Assembly: GCA_016296985.1 (NCBI GenBank)
Contig: JAEDHM010000057.1
Location: 1-8,917, forward strand
Length of the DNA: 8,917 nt
Reading direction: 5' to 3'
Source of the DNA: Clostridia bacterium
Lineage (GTDB): Bacteria > Bacillota > Clostridia > Christensenellales > CAG-1252
Shown here: positions 1 to 6,115 of the stretch, piece after piece
Position numbering within the stretch: position 1 is the stretch's first letter
How the letters are laid out: the number at the start of each line of letters is the position of its first letter
Translations under genes and position numbers: made by a program
Notes under the pieces: generated by a model
Told to the model about the DNA's origin: nothing
Seen by the model: only the letters and a program-made list of their open reading frames with translations
The model's database searches: none

Positions 1-258
1 CAATTTCTTTACGGTACTGCCTACAGTAATATATATTCAACCAACGCAAAAGAAAGTTATACCGAGGACGGTTACAACTATATGGTTTGGGATTTAGATT
101 TAGAAAATCCCGACAGTGTTATTCCCGTCCTTATCTCCCATTCACCAAAGGTTTGGGTTTTCGAGGTTATAGGAATATCTATTGGATTGTTGACGGTAGG
201 TATAGTATTGACAATTTTTATCGTAAAAAAGAAAAAAAGAACTATTGTTGAAAAATAA
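1..258 (+). CDS. C-terminal end of a membrane-anchored protein of unknown function (5' end outside window)
   Basis: Frame 1 is open from the first base to a TAA at 256-258, giving 85 residues of a longer protein. Visible residues 1-50 are polar and aromatic (for example YNYMVWDLDLENPDSVIPV) and look like the end of an extracytoplasmic beta-rich domain. Residues about 51-75 form one hydrophobic membrane segment. The basic cluster KKKKR (76-80) follows, which by the positive-inside rule puts the short tail in the cytoplasm. This is therefore probably a protein exported at its N-terminus and anchored by its C-terminus. I do not recognise the family. The stop codon overlaps the dnaB ribosome binding site (AAAGGAG, 257-263), so the two genes are probably co-transcribed. 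Confidence 0.7.
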   Translation, partial: QFLYGTAYSNIYSTNAKESYTEDGYNYMVWDLDLENPDSVIPVLISHSPKVWVFEVIGISIGLLTVGIVLTIFIVKKKKRTIVEK

Positions 259-269
259 AGGAGCAAATT

Positions 270-1655
270 ATGGCAGAAAGCAAAGTAAAAGTTTACCCGG
301 CAAACGTAGAAGCAGAGGCGTATTTATTGTCCTGTATTCTTATTGACCGCGCGGTTGCCGACGAGATAGTCGTCAAGTTGTCGGAAAAAGATTTTACCGA
401 CAAAAGGCATATCGAAATTTACAAGGCTATGGCATCATTGCAAGAGGACAGGGTATATATCGACTTTGTTACTCTCGTTGACAAGTTGCGTAAAACGGGA
501 AAACTTTCTACCGCAGGGGACATAGAATACATAACCGAGCTTGCAGACAAAGTACCTTCGGCAGGCGCTTACGAGTATCATTTCAACCTTATCAAAAGAG
601 AAACGATACTACGCGACCTTCTTGAGGTTTCAAAGGCAATCGCCGACGACGTTTATCACTCGGAAGACGCTCAAAAATCCATTGCAAAAGCGCAAACGGC
701 CTTGATTAACGTCTACAATAATTCGGGCTCGAAAGAACTTAAGTCTATTCGTGACGTAACCGACGAAGTTCTTGCAAACATTGAAAGAGAATACGCAAAC
801 CCCGGTCAAAACACAGGCTTAAAAACGGGATTTGCAAACTTCGACAACGTTACAAACGGTTTACAACGCTCGGATATCGTCCTCGTTGCAGCCCGTCCCG
901 GTATAGGTAAAACCGCTTTTGCTTTAAACATTGCCGCAAACATTGCAAAGCGCAAGGAAAATCGCAAGATTTTAATCTTTTCTTTGGAAATGGCTGACGT
1001 TCAACTTGTAACCCGTTTGATTTGTAACATAAGCGGTGTTTCAAACAGTGACGTTAAAACAGGTAATTTGAAAACTGAGGACTTTGTAAAACTTCGTCAA
1101 GCTCGTGACGTTTTACGCCAAAGCGGTATCTATATCGACGAAACCGCCGAAGTTACACCAAGCGAAATTCGAAGCAAGTGCCGTCAATTCAAACTTAAAA
1201 ACGGTGATATCGATTTGATCGTAGTGGACTATTTGCAGTTGATGGAATCTACAAAGTACAAGGACAACCGTCAACAGGCAGTAGGTGATATCAGCCGTCA
1301 AATGAAGTTGATGGCAAAGGAATTGAACGTTCCCGTAATCTTGGTTTCTCAGCTTTCCCGTATGTCCGAAATCAACGGTGAAGAACCTCAGTTGCACCAC
1401 CTTCGTGACTCGGGTTCAATCGAGCAAGATGCGGATATGGTTATTTTCTTGCACAAGCCTAGAAATCAAGTAAACACACCCGAAATTATAAAACTTATTA
1501 TCGCAAAATTCCGTAACGGTCAACAAACCGACCTCGCTTTCAGTTGGAATGGTCCTACCTTCACCTTCAAGCCTGAAGATAGAGAACTTTTGAAGAATAT
1601 TGTTGTAGAAAATCCCAAAACAAACGGACGTCGTGGCGAGGGTAACGGAGACTGA
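270..1655 (+). CDS. dnaB: Replicative DNA helicase DnaB
   Basis: This encodes the hexameric helicase that unwinds the chromosome at the replication fork and recruits primase. The 461-residue product has the usual family length. The N-terminal primase-interacting domain is about residues 9-112, followed by a linker to about 180 and the RecA-like motor domain about 182-445. Visible motor motifs are Walker A ARPGIGKT (208-215, Lys214/Thr215), the catalytic glutamate in FSLEM (Glu240), Walker B LIVVDYLQLM (316-325, Asp320), SQLSR (360-364), LRDSGSIEQDADMVIFLH (378-395), and AKFRNGQ (412-418) with the conserved Lys413 and arginine-finger Arg415. No intein interrupts it. ATG at 270 is preceded by AAAGGAG with 6 bases of spacing. 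It ends with tandem in-frame stops TGA TAA (1653-1658), 18 bases before the next gene. No promoter is visible directly upstream, so transcription probably comes from the preceding gene. Confidence 0.97.
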   Translation: MAESKVKVYPANVEAEAYLLSCILIDRAVADEIVVKLSEKDFTDKRHIEIYKAMASLQEDRVYIDFVTLVDKLRKTGKLSTAGDIEYITELADKVPSAGAYEYHFNLIKRETILRDLLEVSKAIADDVYHSEDAQKSIAKAQTALINVYNNSGSKELKSIRDVTDEVLANIEREYANPGQNTGLKTGFANFDNVTNGLQRSDIVLVAARPGIGKTAFALNIAANIAKRKENRKILIFSLEMADVQLVTRLICNISGVSNSDVKTGNLKTEDFVKLRQARDVLRQSGIYIDETAEVTPSEIRSKCRQFKLKNGDIDLIVVDYLQLMESTKYKDNRQQAVGDISRQMKLMAKELNVPVILVSQLSRMSEINGEEPQLHHLRDSGSIEQDADMVIFLHKPRNQVNTPEIIKLIIAKFRNGQQTDLAFSWNGPTFTFKPEDRELLKNIVVENPKTNGRRGEGNGD

Positions 1656-1659
1656 TAAA

Positions 1660-1666
1660 AGAAGGA
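1660..1666 (+). promoter_or_regulatory. Ribosome binding site fixing a TTG start
   Basis: AGAAGGA lies 7 bases before the TTG at 1674. The reading frame is the same as that of dnaB, and the tandem dnaB stops at 1653-1658 close the frame upstream. No ATG or GTG lies between the stops and 1674, and the first in-frame ATG is deep inside the protein (residue 122, after the catalytic motifs). The TTG is therefore the only reasonable start. Confidence 0.75.
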
Positions 1667-1673
1667 TAGAAAA

Positions 1674-2180
1674 TTGACTACGCTATACATAACCTACAGC
1701 GGTGGCTTAAAACAAGTTATCGCTCAACACTTTAATCACAAAAACATAGGTCTTAAAAAAACTGAAAACAACGCTCCCTATCTTACGGGAACAAAACAAA
1801 ATATATCCATCTCTCACAAGGATAAATATCTTATCGTCGCTTTTTCAAAGGGGAAGGTGGGGATAGATTTAGAATATCCTAAGGACAAGGAAAAACTTCT
1901 CCGCATTGCAAGGCGTTATTTTTGCGAAGCGGAAAATGAAAAGGTGCAAACCGTTGCCGATTTTTATACCGCTTGGACTAAAAAGGAAAGTTATGCAAAA
2001 CTTACGTCCGAAGGACTAAACTCAAGAGTATTGGAAATGGACACCTATTTCGACAGTTTAGAAATTGATGGAAAAACCTATTATTACACCACCGACTTCT
2101 CTCTTGACGGCTATCTGATAACCGTCTTGTCTGAAGATAAAAAAATTGAAGTTAAGAATTTAACTAAAAAGGAGAACTAA
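1674..2180 (+). CDS. Short Sfp-type 4'-phosphopantetheinyl transferase (TTG start)
   Basis: The likely reaction transfers 4'-phosphopantetheine from coenzyme A to the conserved serine of a carrier protein. The 168-residue product shows the family signatures in order: ISISHK (44-49, the N-I-S-H region), VGIDLE (62-67) with metal-binding Asp65 and Glu67, RRYF (80-83), and WTKKESYAK (101-109) with Glu105 and Lys109. Sfp itself is about 220 residues, so this protein lacks roughly 50 residues at the N-terminus. Tandem stops upstream in the same frame show this is not a misplaced start. It is longer than, and lacks the layout of, AcpS (about 120 residues). The gene ends one base before the carrier-protein ATG, and the next gene's ribosome binding site lies inside its last codons, suggesting coupled translation and that the neighbour is its substrate. 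The family call is firm; the exact partner is inferred. Confidence 0.88.
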   Translation: MTTLYITYSGGLKQVIAQHFNHKNIGLKKTENNAPYLTGTKQNISISHKDKYLIVAFSKGKVGIDLEYPKDKEKLLRIARRYFCEAENEKVQTVADFYTAWTKKESYAKLTSEGLNSRVLEMDTYFDSLEIDGKTYYYTTDFSLDGYLITVLSEDKKIEVKNLTKKEN

Positions 2181-2181
2181 A

Positions 2182-2406
2182 ATGTTTGATAAAGTAAAAG
2201 AAATTATTTTAGAAGTATTAAATATACCTACCGACAAAATCACTTTAGAAACAAATTTGAAAGATGATTTGAAGGTTGACTCCGTTGATCTTCTCGAACT
2301 TATCGTTGAATTTGAAGACGTATTCGGCGTTGAGGTCTCAAACGACGACGTAAAAGGTATTGTTACCGTCGGCGATATCGTCGCTTATTTAGAAGCGCGC
2401 AACTAA
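2182..2406 (+). CDS. acpP: Acyl carrier protein
   Basis: This is a small acidic carrier that holds acyl chains as thioesters on a phosphopantetheine arm in the cytoplasm. The 74 residues match the normal family length. The attachment site is DSVDLLEL (33-40) with modified Ser34; the usual DSL triplet is DSV here. Helix II continues as IVEFEDVFGVEV (41-52), and the closing helix TVGDIVAYLE (62-71) is typical. ATG at 2182 follows AAAGGAG (2168-2174), which lies in the end of the transferase gene. No other fatty acid or polyketide synthesis gene is visible, so I cannot tell whether this is the housekeeping carrier of fatty acid synthesis or a dedicated one. The symbol reflects the family rather than proven function. 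A weak terminator-like hairpin follows the stop. Confidence 0.92.
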   Translation: MFDKVKEIILEVLNIPTDKITLETNLKDDLKVDSVDLLELIVEFEDVFGVEVSNDDVKGIVTVGDIVAYLEARN

Positions 2407-2412
2407 AAAAAC

Positions 2413-2432
2413 TAAAAACGCTTGCGTTTTTA
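2413..2432 (+). terminator. Weak terminator-like hairpin between the carrier protein gene and oadA
   Basis: The arms TAAAAACG (2413-2420) and CGTTTTTA (2425-2432) are perfectly complementary around a CTTG tetraloop (2421-2424). The run of five T residues forms the 3' arm, as in AT-rich intrinsic terminators. Only two G-C pairs support the stem and no T-run follows it, so termination would be partial. It may separate the dnaB-acpP unit from the decarboxylase operon or dampen readthrough. I see no good promoter in the rest of the gap (2433-2464), so readthrough or an upstream internal promoter must supply oadA. Confidence 0.45.
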
Positions 2433-2464
2433 CAATATAGGTAAAACAGCTTAAGGAGGCTTTT

Positions 2465-3847
2465 ATGAAGATAAATCTTACTGAAACAGTTTTAAGAGAT
2501 GCTAACCAATCTCTTATTGCTACACGTATGCCTTTCGAAAAGTACGAAAAGATTCTTCCCGTAATGGACAAGGCAGGTTATTATTCCGTCGAATGTTGGG
2601 GCGGAGCCACTTTTGACTCTTGTCTAAGATATTTGGGCGAAGATCCTTGGGAAAGGTTGCGTAAAATCCGCAAGTTGATGCCAAACACAAAATTGCAAAT
2701 GCTCCTTCGCGGTCAAAACCTTTTGGGATACAAGCACTATCCCGACGACGTAGTACGTCGTTTTGTTGCCGCTTCGGTAAGAAACGGTATTGATATCATC
2801 CGTATTTTCGATGCGCTAAACGATATGCGTAACATCCGTGTTGCCGTTGAAGAAACCATCAAAAACGGCGCTATGGCTTCAGGCGCTATATCCTACACCA
2901 CAAGCCCCGTACACACCCTTGACGCCTTTGTAAAGGTAGGCAAGGAAATGAAAGAAATGGGCGTTTCCACCATTTGTATAAAGGATATGGCAGGCGTTAT
3001 GTCCCCCAAAGAAGCTTATGATTTAATCAGCGCATTGAAGGACAACGTTGATCTTCCTATCGTTTTACACACTCACTGCACCACCGGTCTTGCTTTCATG
3101 ACTTGCATGAAGGCAGTTGAAGCAGGCGTTGACGTGATCGACTCTGCAACCTCTTGTTTCTCAGGCGGTACCTCTCAACCTGCCACCGAAACCTTAAATT
3201 ACGCTTTGTCTCAATTCGGTTATCAAACAGGGCTCGATTCCGCAGTTTTGAAGGAAGTTAACGATTTCTTCAAACCTATTAGAGGTGAATTTTTGGATAA
3301 CGGAACTCTCAATCCCGTGGTTATGGGTACCGATGCGAACGCTTTAAATTATAAAATCCCCGGCGGTATGCTTTCAAATCTTATCGCTCAACTTAAGGCG
3401 CAAAACGCCTTAGACCGTCTAGACGAAGCATTGCTTGAAACACCTAGGGTAAGAGAAGATTTGGGTTATCCTCCTCTCGTTACACCTATGAGTCAAATGG
3501 TTGGCGTTCAGGCGGTTACCAACGTTTTATTGGGCGAAAGATATAAAAGCATCAGCAAGGAAGTAAAAGCCTACTTGCACGGTGAATACGGAAAAGCGCC
3601 CGGCGCCGTAAATCAAGACTTGGTTAAAAAGGCGTTGGGTGACGAAGCGCCCATTACTTGCCGTCCTGCCGACTTGCTTGCCGACGGATACGAAGAAGGC
3701 AAAAAGGCTATTGGCGATTTGGCAAAAACCGAAGAGGACGTTTTGTCCTATATCGCATTCCCTCAACAAGCCGAAGCATTCCTTACCGAGCGCAAAGCAA
3801 GGGACGAAAGAAAGGTTTCTTATACCATAACCCCTATTGAGGACTAG
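2465..3847 (+). CDS. oadA: Oxaloacetate decarboxylase alpha subunit, carboxyltransferase part (no biotin domain)
   Basis: It transfers the carboxyl group of oxaloacetate to biotin, releasing pyruvate. The 460-residue product has the TIM-barrel carboxyltransferase domain (about 1-270) shared by OadA, transcarboxylase 5S and pyruvate carboxylase. TVLRDANQSLIATRM (8-22) carries metal ligand Asp12 and Gln15. KDMAGV (173-178) carries the lysine that is carbamylated in this family. LHTHCTTG (201-208) carries metal-binding His202 and His204. GGTSQPATE (234-242) follows, then the conserved C-terminal carboxylase domain with PGGMLSNL. Klebsiella OadA continues into a biotin domain; here the protein ends after the carboxylase domain and biotin is supplied by a separate gene two positions downstream. 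A very strong AAGGAGG (2453-2459) sits 5 bases before ATG. No biotin carboxylase gene is nearby and oadG/oadB follow, which favours the sodium-pump role over pyruvate carboxylase subunit B. Confidence 0.9.
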   Translation: MKINLTETVLRDANQSLIATRMPFEKYEKILPVMDKAGYYSVECWGGATFDSCLRYLGEDPWERLRKIRKLMPNTKLQMLLRGQNLLGYKHYPDDVVRRFVAASVRNGIDIIRIFDALNDMRNIRVAVEETIKNGAMASGAISYTTSPVHTLDAFVKVGKEMKEMGVSTICIKDMAGVMSPKEAYDLISALKDNVDLPIVLHTHCTTGLAFMTCMKAVEAGVDVIDSATSCFSGGTSQPATETLNYALSQFGYQTGLDSAVLKEVNDFFKPIRGEFLDNGTLNPVVMGTDANALNYKIPGGMLSNLIAQLKAQNALDRLDEALLETPRVREDLGYPPLVTPMSQMVGVQAVTNVLLGERYKSISKEVKAYLHGEYGKAPGAVNQDLVKKALGDEAPITCRPADLLADGYEEGKKAIGDLAKTEEDVLSYIAFPQQAEAFLTERKARDERKVSYTITPIED

Positions 3848-3856
3848 GAGGTAAAT

Positions 3857-4225
3857 ATGTTTATATCAGCGCAAACAGTAAAAATTACCGAATTGCAATC
3901 TTTAGAACTTGCAGGAGTAGGTATTGCCATCACAATTGCGGTTTTGGCATTTTTGATGGGATTCATTTATCTTTTGGCGTTTATTATCCGAAAGATTGAA
4001 GCAAGCGGTTTTTCGCTTGCATCCCTTATCAAAAAGAAAAAGGTTGTGGAAGAAGTTTCCTCTCCCGAAACTCTTCCAGAAAAGGCTTCAGGTTCTGCAG
4101 GTGAGGTTGCCCTCAACGACGTCCCCCCTGCAACTGCAGCAATGCTTATGGCAATCGTAGCCGACGAAATGCAGACTCCGATAAACGAATTGAAGTTTAT
4201 CTCTATCAAGGAAATTAAAGAATAA
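3857..4225 (+). CDS. oadG: Oxaloacetate decarboxylase gamma-type subunit
   Basis: This is the small membrane subunit that holds the alpha and beta subunits together. The 122-residue product has one hydrophobic membrane segment (about 20-44), a basic stretch KKKK (59-62), an acidic and flexible middle, and a C-terminal segment from about 89 (VPPATAAMLMAIVADEMQ) resembling the end of OadG-family proteins. Sequence alone would give only moderate confidence; the position between oadA and the biotin carrier/oadB genes makes the call good. The protein contains no histidine, although metal-binding histidines have been reported in the Klebsiella subunit. The ribosome binding site AGGAGGT (3846-3852) overlaps the oadA stop TAG (3845-3847), so translation is probably coupled. 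Confidence 0.8.
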   Translation: MFISAQTVKITELQSLELAGVGIAITIAVLAFLMGFIYLLAFIIRKIEASGFSLASLIKKKKVVEEVSSPETLPEKASGSAGEVALNDVPPATAAMLMAIVADEMQTPINELKFISIKEIKE

Positions 4226-4239
4226 GGCAGGTAAAAGAA

Positions 4240-4626
4240 ATGAAATATAAAATCACTCTTCAAAATAAAGTCTACGAAGTAGAAGTAGTAAAAGGCGAGG
4301 CAACTTTACTTGCCGAGTACGAAGCAAAATCTCCCGTTGCTACAGCTCCCACTCCCGTTGCAACCCCCACTGCAGCTCCCGTTGCCGCACCTCAAGCAGT
4401 TGCAAGCGGAGCAGGAAAACCTGTTCCCTGTCCTTTGGGCGGTTTGGTTGTAGAACTTAAATGTAAAATTGGCGATACCGTAAAGCAAAACGACGTTATT
4501 ATGGTTGTAGAGGCTATGAAGATGGAAAACGACATCTCTGCTCCATTTGAAGGAAAAGTCGTTGCAATCCACGTTCAAAAGGGCTCAAGCGTTCAAGCCG
4601 GCGATATCTTGATTGAATTGGCATAA
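4240..4626 (+). CDS. Biotin carboxyl carrier protein of the sodium-pumping decarboxylase
   Basis: It carries CO2 as carboxybiotin from the OadA active site to membrane-bound OadB. The 128-residue product has a short N-terminal domain (1-30, MKYKITLQNKVYEVEVVKGE), an alanine/proline-rich flexible linker (about 31-59), and a biotinyl domain (about 60-128). The biotinylation motif is EAMKMEN (91-97) with Lys94 as the modified residue, 34 residues from the C-terminus as is normal. The linker resembles those of transcarboxylase 1.3S and GcdC/MmdC-type carriers. Its ribosome binding site (AAGG at 4224-4227 and CAGGT at 4228-4232) is the weakest in the operon. Biotin ligase would be needed from elsewhere in the genome. 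An acetyl-CoA carboxylase carrier is less likely because the gene sits between oadG and oadB. Confidence 0.93.
   Translation: MKYKITLQNKVYEVEVVKGEATLLAEYEAKSPVATAPTPVATPTAAPVAAPQAVASGAGKPVPCPLGGLVVELKCKIGDTVKQNDVIMVVEAMKMENDISAPFEGKVVAIHVQKGSSVQAGDILIELA
4331..4385 (+). repeat. Short in-frame direct repeats encoding the carrier linker
   Basis: The ten-base unit CTCCCGTTGC occurs exactly three times, at 4331-4340, 4352-4361 and 4376-4385. The start-to-start distances are 21 and 24 bases, both multiples of three, so each copy encodes the same Pro-Val-Ala part of the Ala/Pro linker. AGCTCCC also occurs twice within the region. This looks like linker growth by slippage, and its length may vary between strains. 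Confidence 0.6.
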
Positions 4627-4638
4627 AAGGGGAAGCGT

Positions 4639-5820
4639 ATGAATATTGGTGAGGTTTTAAAAAATGTATGGGAAACCTCGGGTTTTTCAGCTTTCACTTG
4701 GCAACAAGGCGTAATGATTTTGATCGCTCTCGTCTTGCTTTATTTGGGAATCGCTAGAAAATTCGAACCCCTTCTTCTTGTAGGTATTGCCTTTGGTATG
4801 TTTATCACAAATATACCGGGTACAGATGCTTTCCATCCCGAAATGTGGACGGTAGAAAACGTTGACTATCTTGACGTTTTACAACACGGCGAAATTTTGG
4901 ATATATTGTATATCGGTGTAAAAACCGGCTTATATCCTTGCGTAATTTTCATAGGCGTTGGCGCGATGACCGACTTTGGACCTATGATTGCAAACCCTAA
5001 ATCACTGTTGTTGGGTGCCGCAGCGCAACTTGGTATTTATTGCGCTTTGGTTCTTGCAATTTGTTTTGGTTTCGATTACAACGTATCCGCATCTATCGCA
5101 ATTATCGGTGGCGCCGACGGTCCTACCGCAATTTGGTTGACAAAGACTTTGGCCCCCGAAAAACTTGCTCCTATCGCAATCGCCGCTTATTCCTATATGG
5201 CGCTTATTCCTATGATTCAACCCCCGATTATGAGAGCGTTGACAACCAAAAAGGAAAGAATGCTCCGTATGGACCAATTAAGAACGGTAAGCAAAAAGGA
5301 AAAGATTATTTTCCCCATCGCAGTGACCTTGATTACTTGCTTGCTTTTGCCTTCCGTAGCTCCTCTTTTGGGTTGCTTAATGTTTGGTAACCTTTTGAAA
5401 GAAACCGGTGTAACCGCCCGTCTTTCTGATACCGCTCAAAACGCTTTGATGAACATCGTAACCCTCTTCTTGGGTATATCGGTAGGCGCAACTGCAGTTG
5501 CAGAAACATTCTTGCAACTTGCCACTCTCAAGATTATCTTCTTGGGCTTGCTCGCATTCTGTTTCTCTACCATTGGCGGTGTTTTGCTTGGTAAGTTACT
5601 TTCTTGGATTACCAAGGGAAAAATCAATCCTCTTATCGGCGCAGCAGGTGTTTCCGCAGTACCTATGGCAGCCCGTGTGGCTCACTTAGAAGGAAAGAGG
5701 GCAAATCCCGACAACTATTTGCTTATGCACGCAATGGGGCCCAACGTCGCAGGCGTAATAGGATCTGCGGTTTCAGCAGGATTCTTACTTGCCGTTTACA
5801 ACGTTTTGATTATGGGATAA
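4639..5820 (+). CDS. oadB: Oxaloacetate decarboxylase beta subunit (Na+-pumping carboxybiotin decarboxylase)
   Basis: This integral membrane subunit decarboxylates carboxybiotin and couples this to Na+ export. The 393-residue product has many hydrophobic segments. Functional signatures are IIGGADGPTAIW (155-166), with Asp160 at the position of Klebsiella Asp203, and AAYSYMALIPMIQPPIMRAL (182-201), with Tyr186 matching Tyr229. INPLIGAAGVSAVPMAARV (329-347) places Asn330, Gly334 and Ser339 at Klebsiella Asn373, Gly377 and Ser382. The same offset of 43 fits all these residues, which supports the alignment and a shorter N-terminus. AGGGGA (4628-4633) precedes ATG by 5 bases. The same family serves methylmalonyl-CoA, glutaconyl-CoA and malonate decarboxylases; substrate is set by the carboxyltransferase, here OadA. 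It is the last gene before a strong terminator. Confidence 0.95.
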   Translation: MNIGEVLKNVWETSGFSAFTWQQGVMILIALVLLYLGIARKFEPLLLVGIAFGMFITNIPGTDAFHPEMWTVENVDYLDVLQHGEILDILYIGVKTGLYPCVIFIGVGAMTDFGPMIANPKSLLLGAAAQLGIYCALVLAICFGFDYNVSASIAIIGGADGPTAIWLTKTLAPEKLAPIAIAAYSYMALIPMIQPPIMRALTTKKERMLRMDQLRTVSKKEKIIFPIAVTLITCLLLPSVAPLLGCLMFGNLLKETGVTARLSDTAQNALMNIVTLFLGISVGATAVAETFLQLATLKIIFLGLLAFCFSTIGGVLLGKLLSWITKGKINPLIGAAGVSAVPMAARVAHLEGKRANPDNYLLMHAMGPNVAGVIGSAVSAGFLLAVYNVLIMG

Positions 5821-5840
5821 AACCACTGAATTTAAATTTA

Positions 5841-5866
5841 AGCAGGAACTTGTTCCTGCTTTTTTT
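5841..5866 (+). terminator. Strong intrinsic terminator of the oad operon
   Basis: A perfect stem AGCAGGAA (5841-5848) / TTCCTGCT (5853-5860) closes a CTTG tetraloop (5849-5852) and is followed directly by T residues at 5861-5866. It begins 20 bases after the oadB stop. The loop is the same as in the weaker hairpin upstream of oadA. Confidence 0.93.
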
Positions 5867-6085
5867 ATTGTATTTTTAAATCAAAGGTTCAAAAGTGTAT
5901 GTTAATTGCCGATTGCAACGTAGTGAAAGGGCAGTATTCTTTTTACTTTATCAACGATTAACGGCAAAATAGTGTATTTGAAATGAAAAGATGTTTTGAA
6001 TAAGTTAAAAAAGTAAACGGAGGAGAAAAACTTAAAAAATGGTAGAAATTAGCAAGGGAAAGGGATAATAATTGTCAAAGCATCC
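5867..6085. other. AT-rich intergenic stretch without a convincing gene
   Basis: Between the oad terminator and the lipoprotein promoter I find only very short reading frames, of 20 codons (5899-5961) and 9 codons (6039-6068). A good Shine-Dalgarno-like GGAGGAG (6019-6025) is followed by no start at a normal distance; the nearest ATG is 13 bases away. AGTGTAT occurs twice (5894-5900 and 5971-5977). No tRNA-like fold or recognisable riboswitch is visible. It may be decayed sequence or hold regulatory sites for the lipoprotein gene. Confidence 0.5.
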
Positions 6086-6115
6086 TTGACGAAAGAGGTT
6101 GGATTATTTTATAAT
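6086..6115 (+). promoter_or_regulatory. Sigma-70/SigA-type promoter of the lipoprotein gene
   Basis: A -35 box TTGACG (6086-6091, five of six consensus bases) and a perfect -10 box TATAAT (6110-6115) are separated by 18 bases. Transcription should start near 6122, giving a leader of about 20 bases that contains the ribosome binding site GAGGT (6133-6137). Confidence 0.85.

Noticed and set aside
2182..2406. The acyl carrier protein as the malonate decarboxylase carrier MdcC/CitD type.
   Set aside because: Those carriers use a phosphoribosyl-dephospho-CoA group and its own transferases; the adjacent enzyme is an ordinary Sfp-type transferase and none of the other Mdc genes are present.
2465..3847. 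Methylmalonyl-CoA or malonyl decarboxylase transferase subunit as the identity of oadA.
   Set aside because: The HTH metal motif, KDMAGV lysine and RDANQS motif belong to the 5S/OadA/pyruvate carboxylase fold, not to the crotonase-like acyl-CoA carboxyltransferases.
5040..5390. 116-residue plus-strand reading frame inside oadB.
   Set aside because: It overlaps the well-supported oadB frame including its catalytic motif, is arginine-rich, and has no ribosome binding site; it is an out-of-frame shadow.
5913..5940. TTGCAA - 16 bases - TATTCT as a plus-strand promoter in the intergenic gap.
   Set aside because: Both boxes are only partial matches, the spacing is short, and no gene follows closely; the promoter at 6086-6115 is far better.
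5899..5961. 20-codon reading frame in the gap after the oad terminator.
   Set aside because: There is no good ribosome binding site at proper spacing, no recognisable sequence, and the length is expected by chance.
5906..5967. TTGCCG (5906-5911) pairing with CGGCAA (5962-5967) as a structured RNA.
   Set aside because: The stem is only six base pairs around a 50-base loop, with no supporting inner helices that I can see.
6050..6078. TTGACA on the minus strand (6078 to 6073) as a divergent promoter -35 box.
   Set aside because: The sequence at 16-18 bases spacing (TTGCTA region) does not resemble a -10 box, and no minus-strand gene lies ahead of it.
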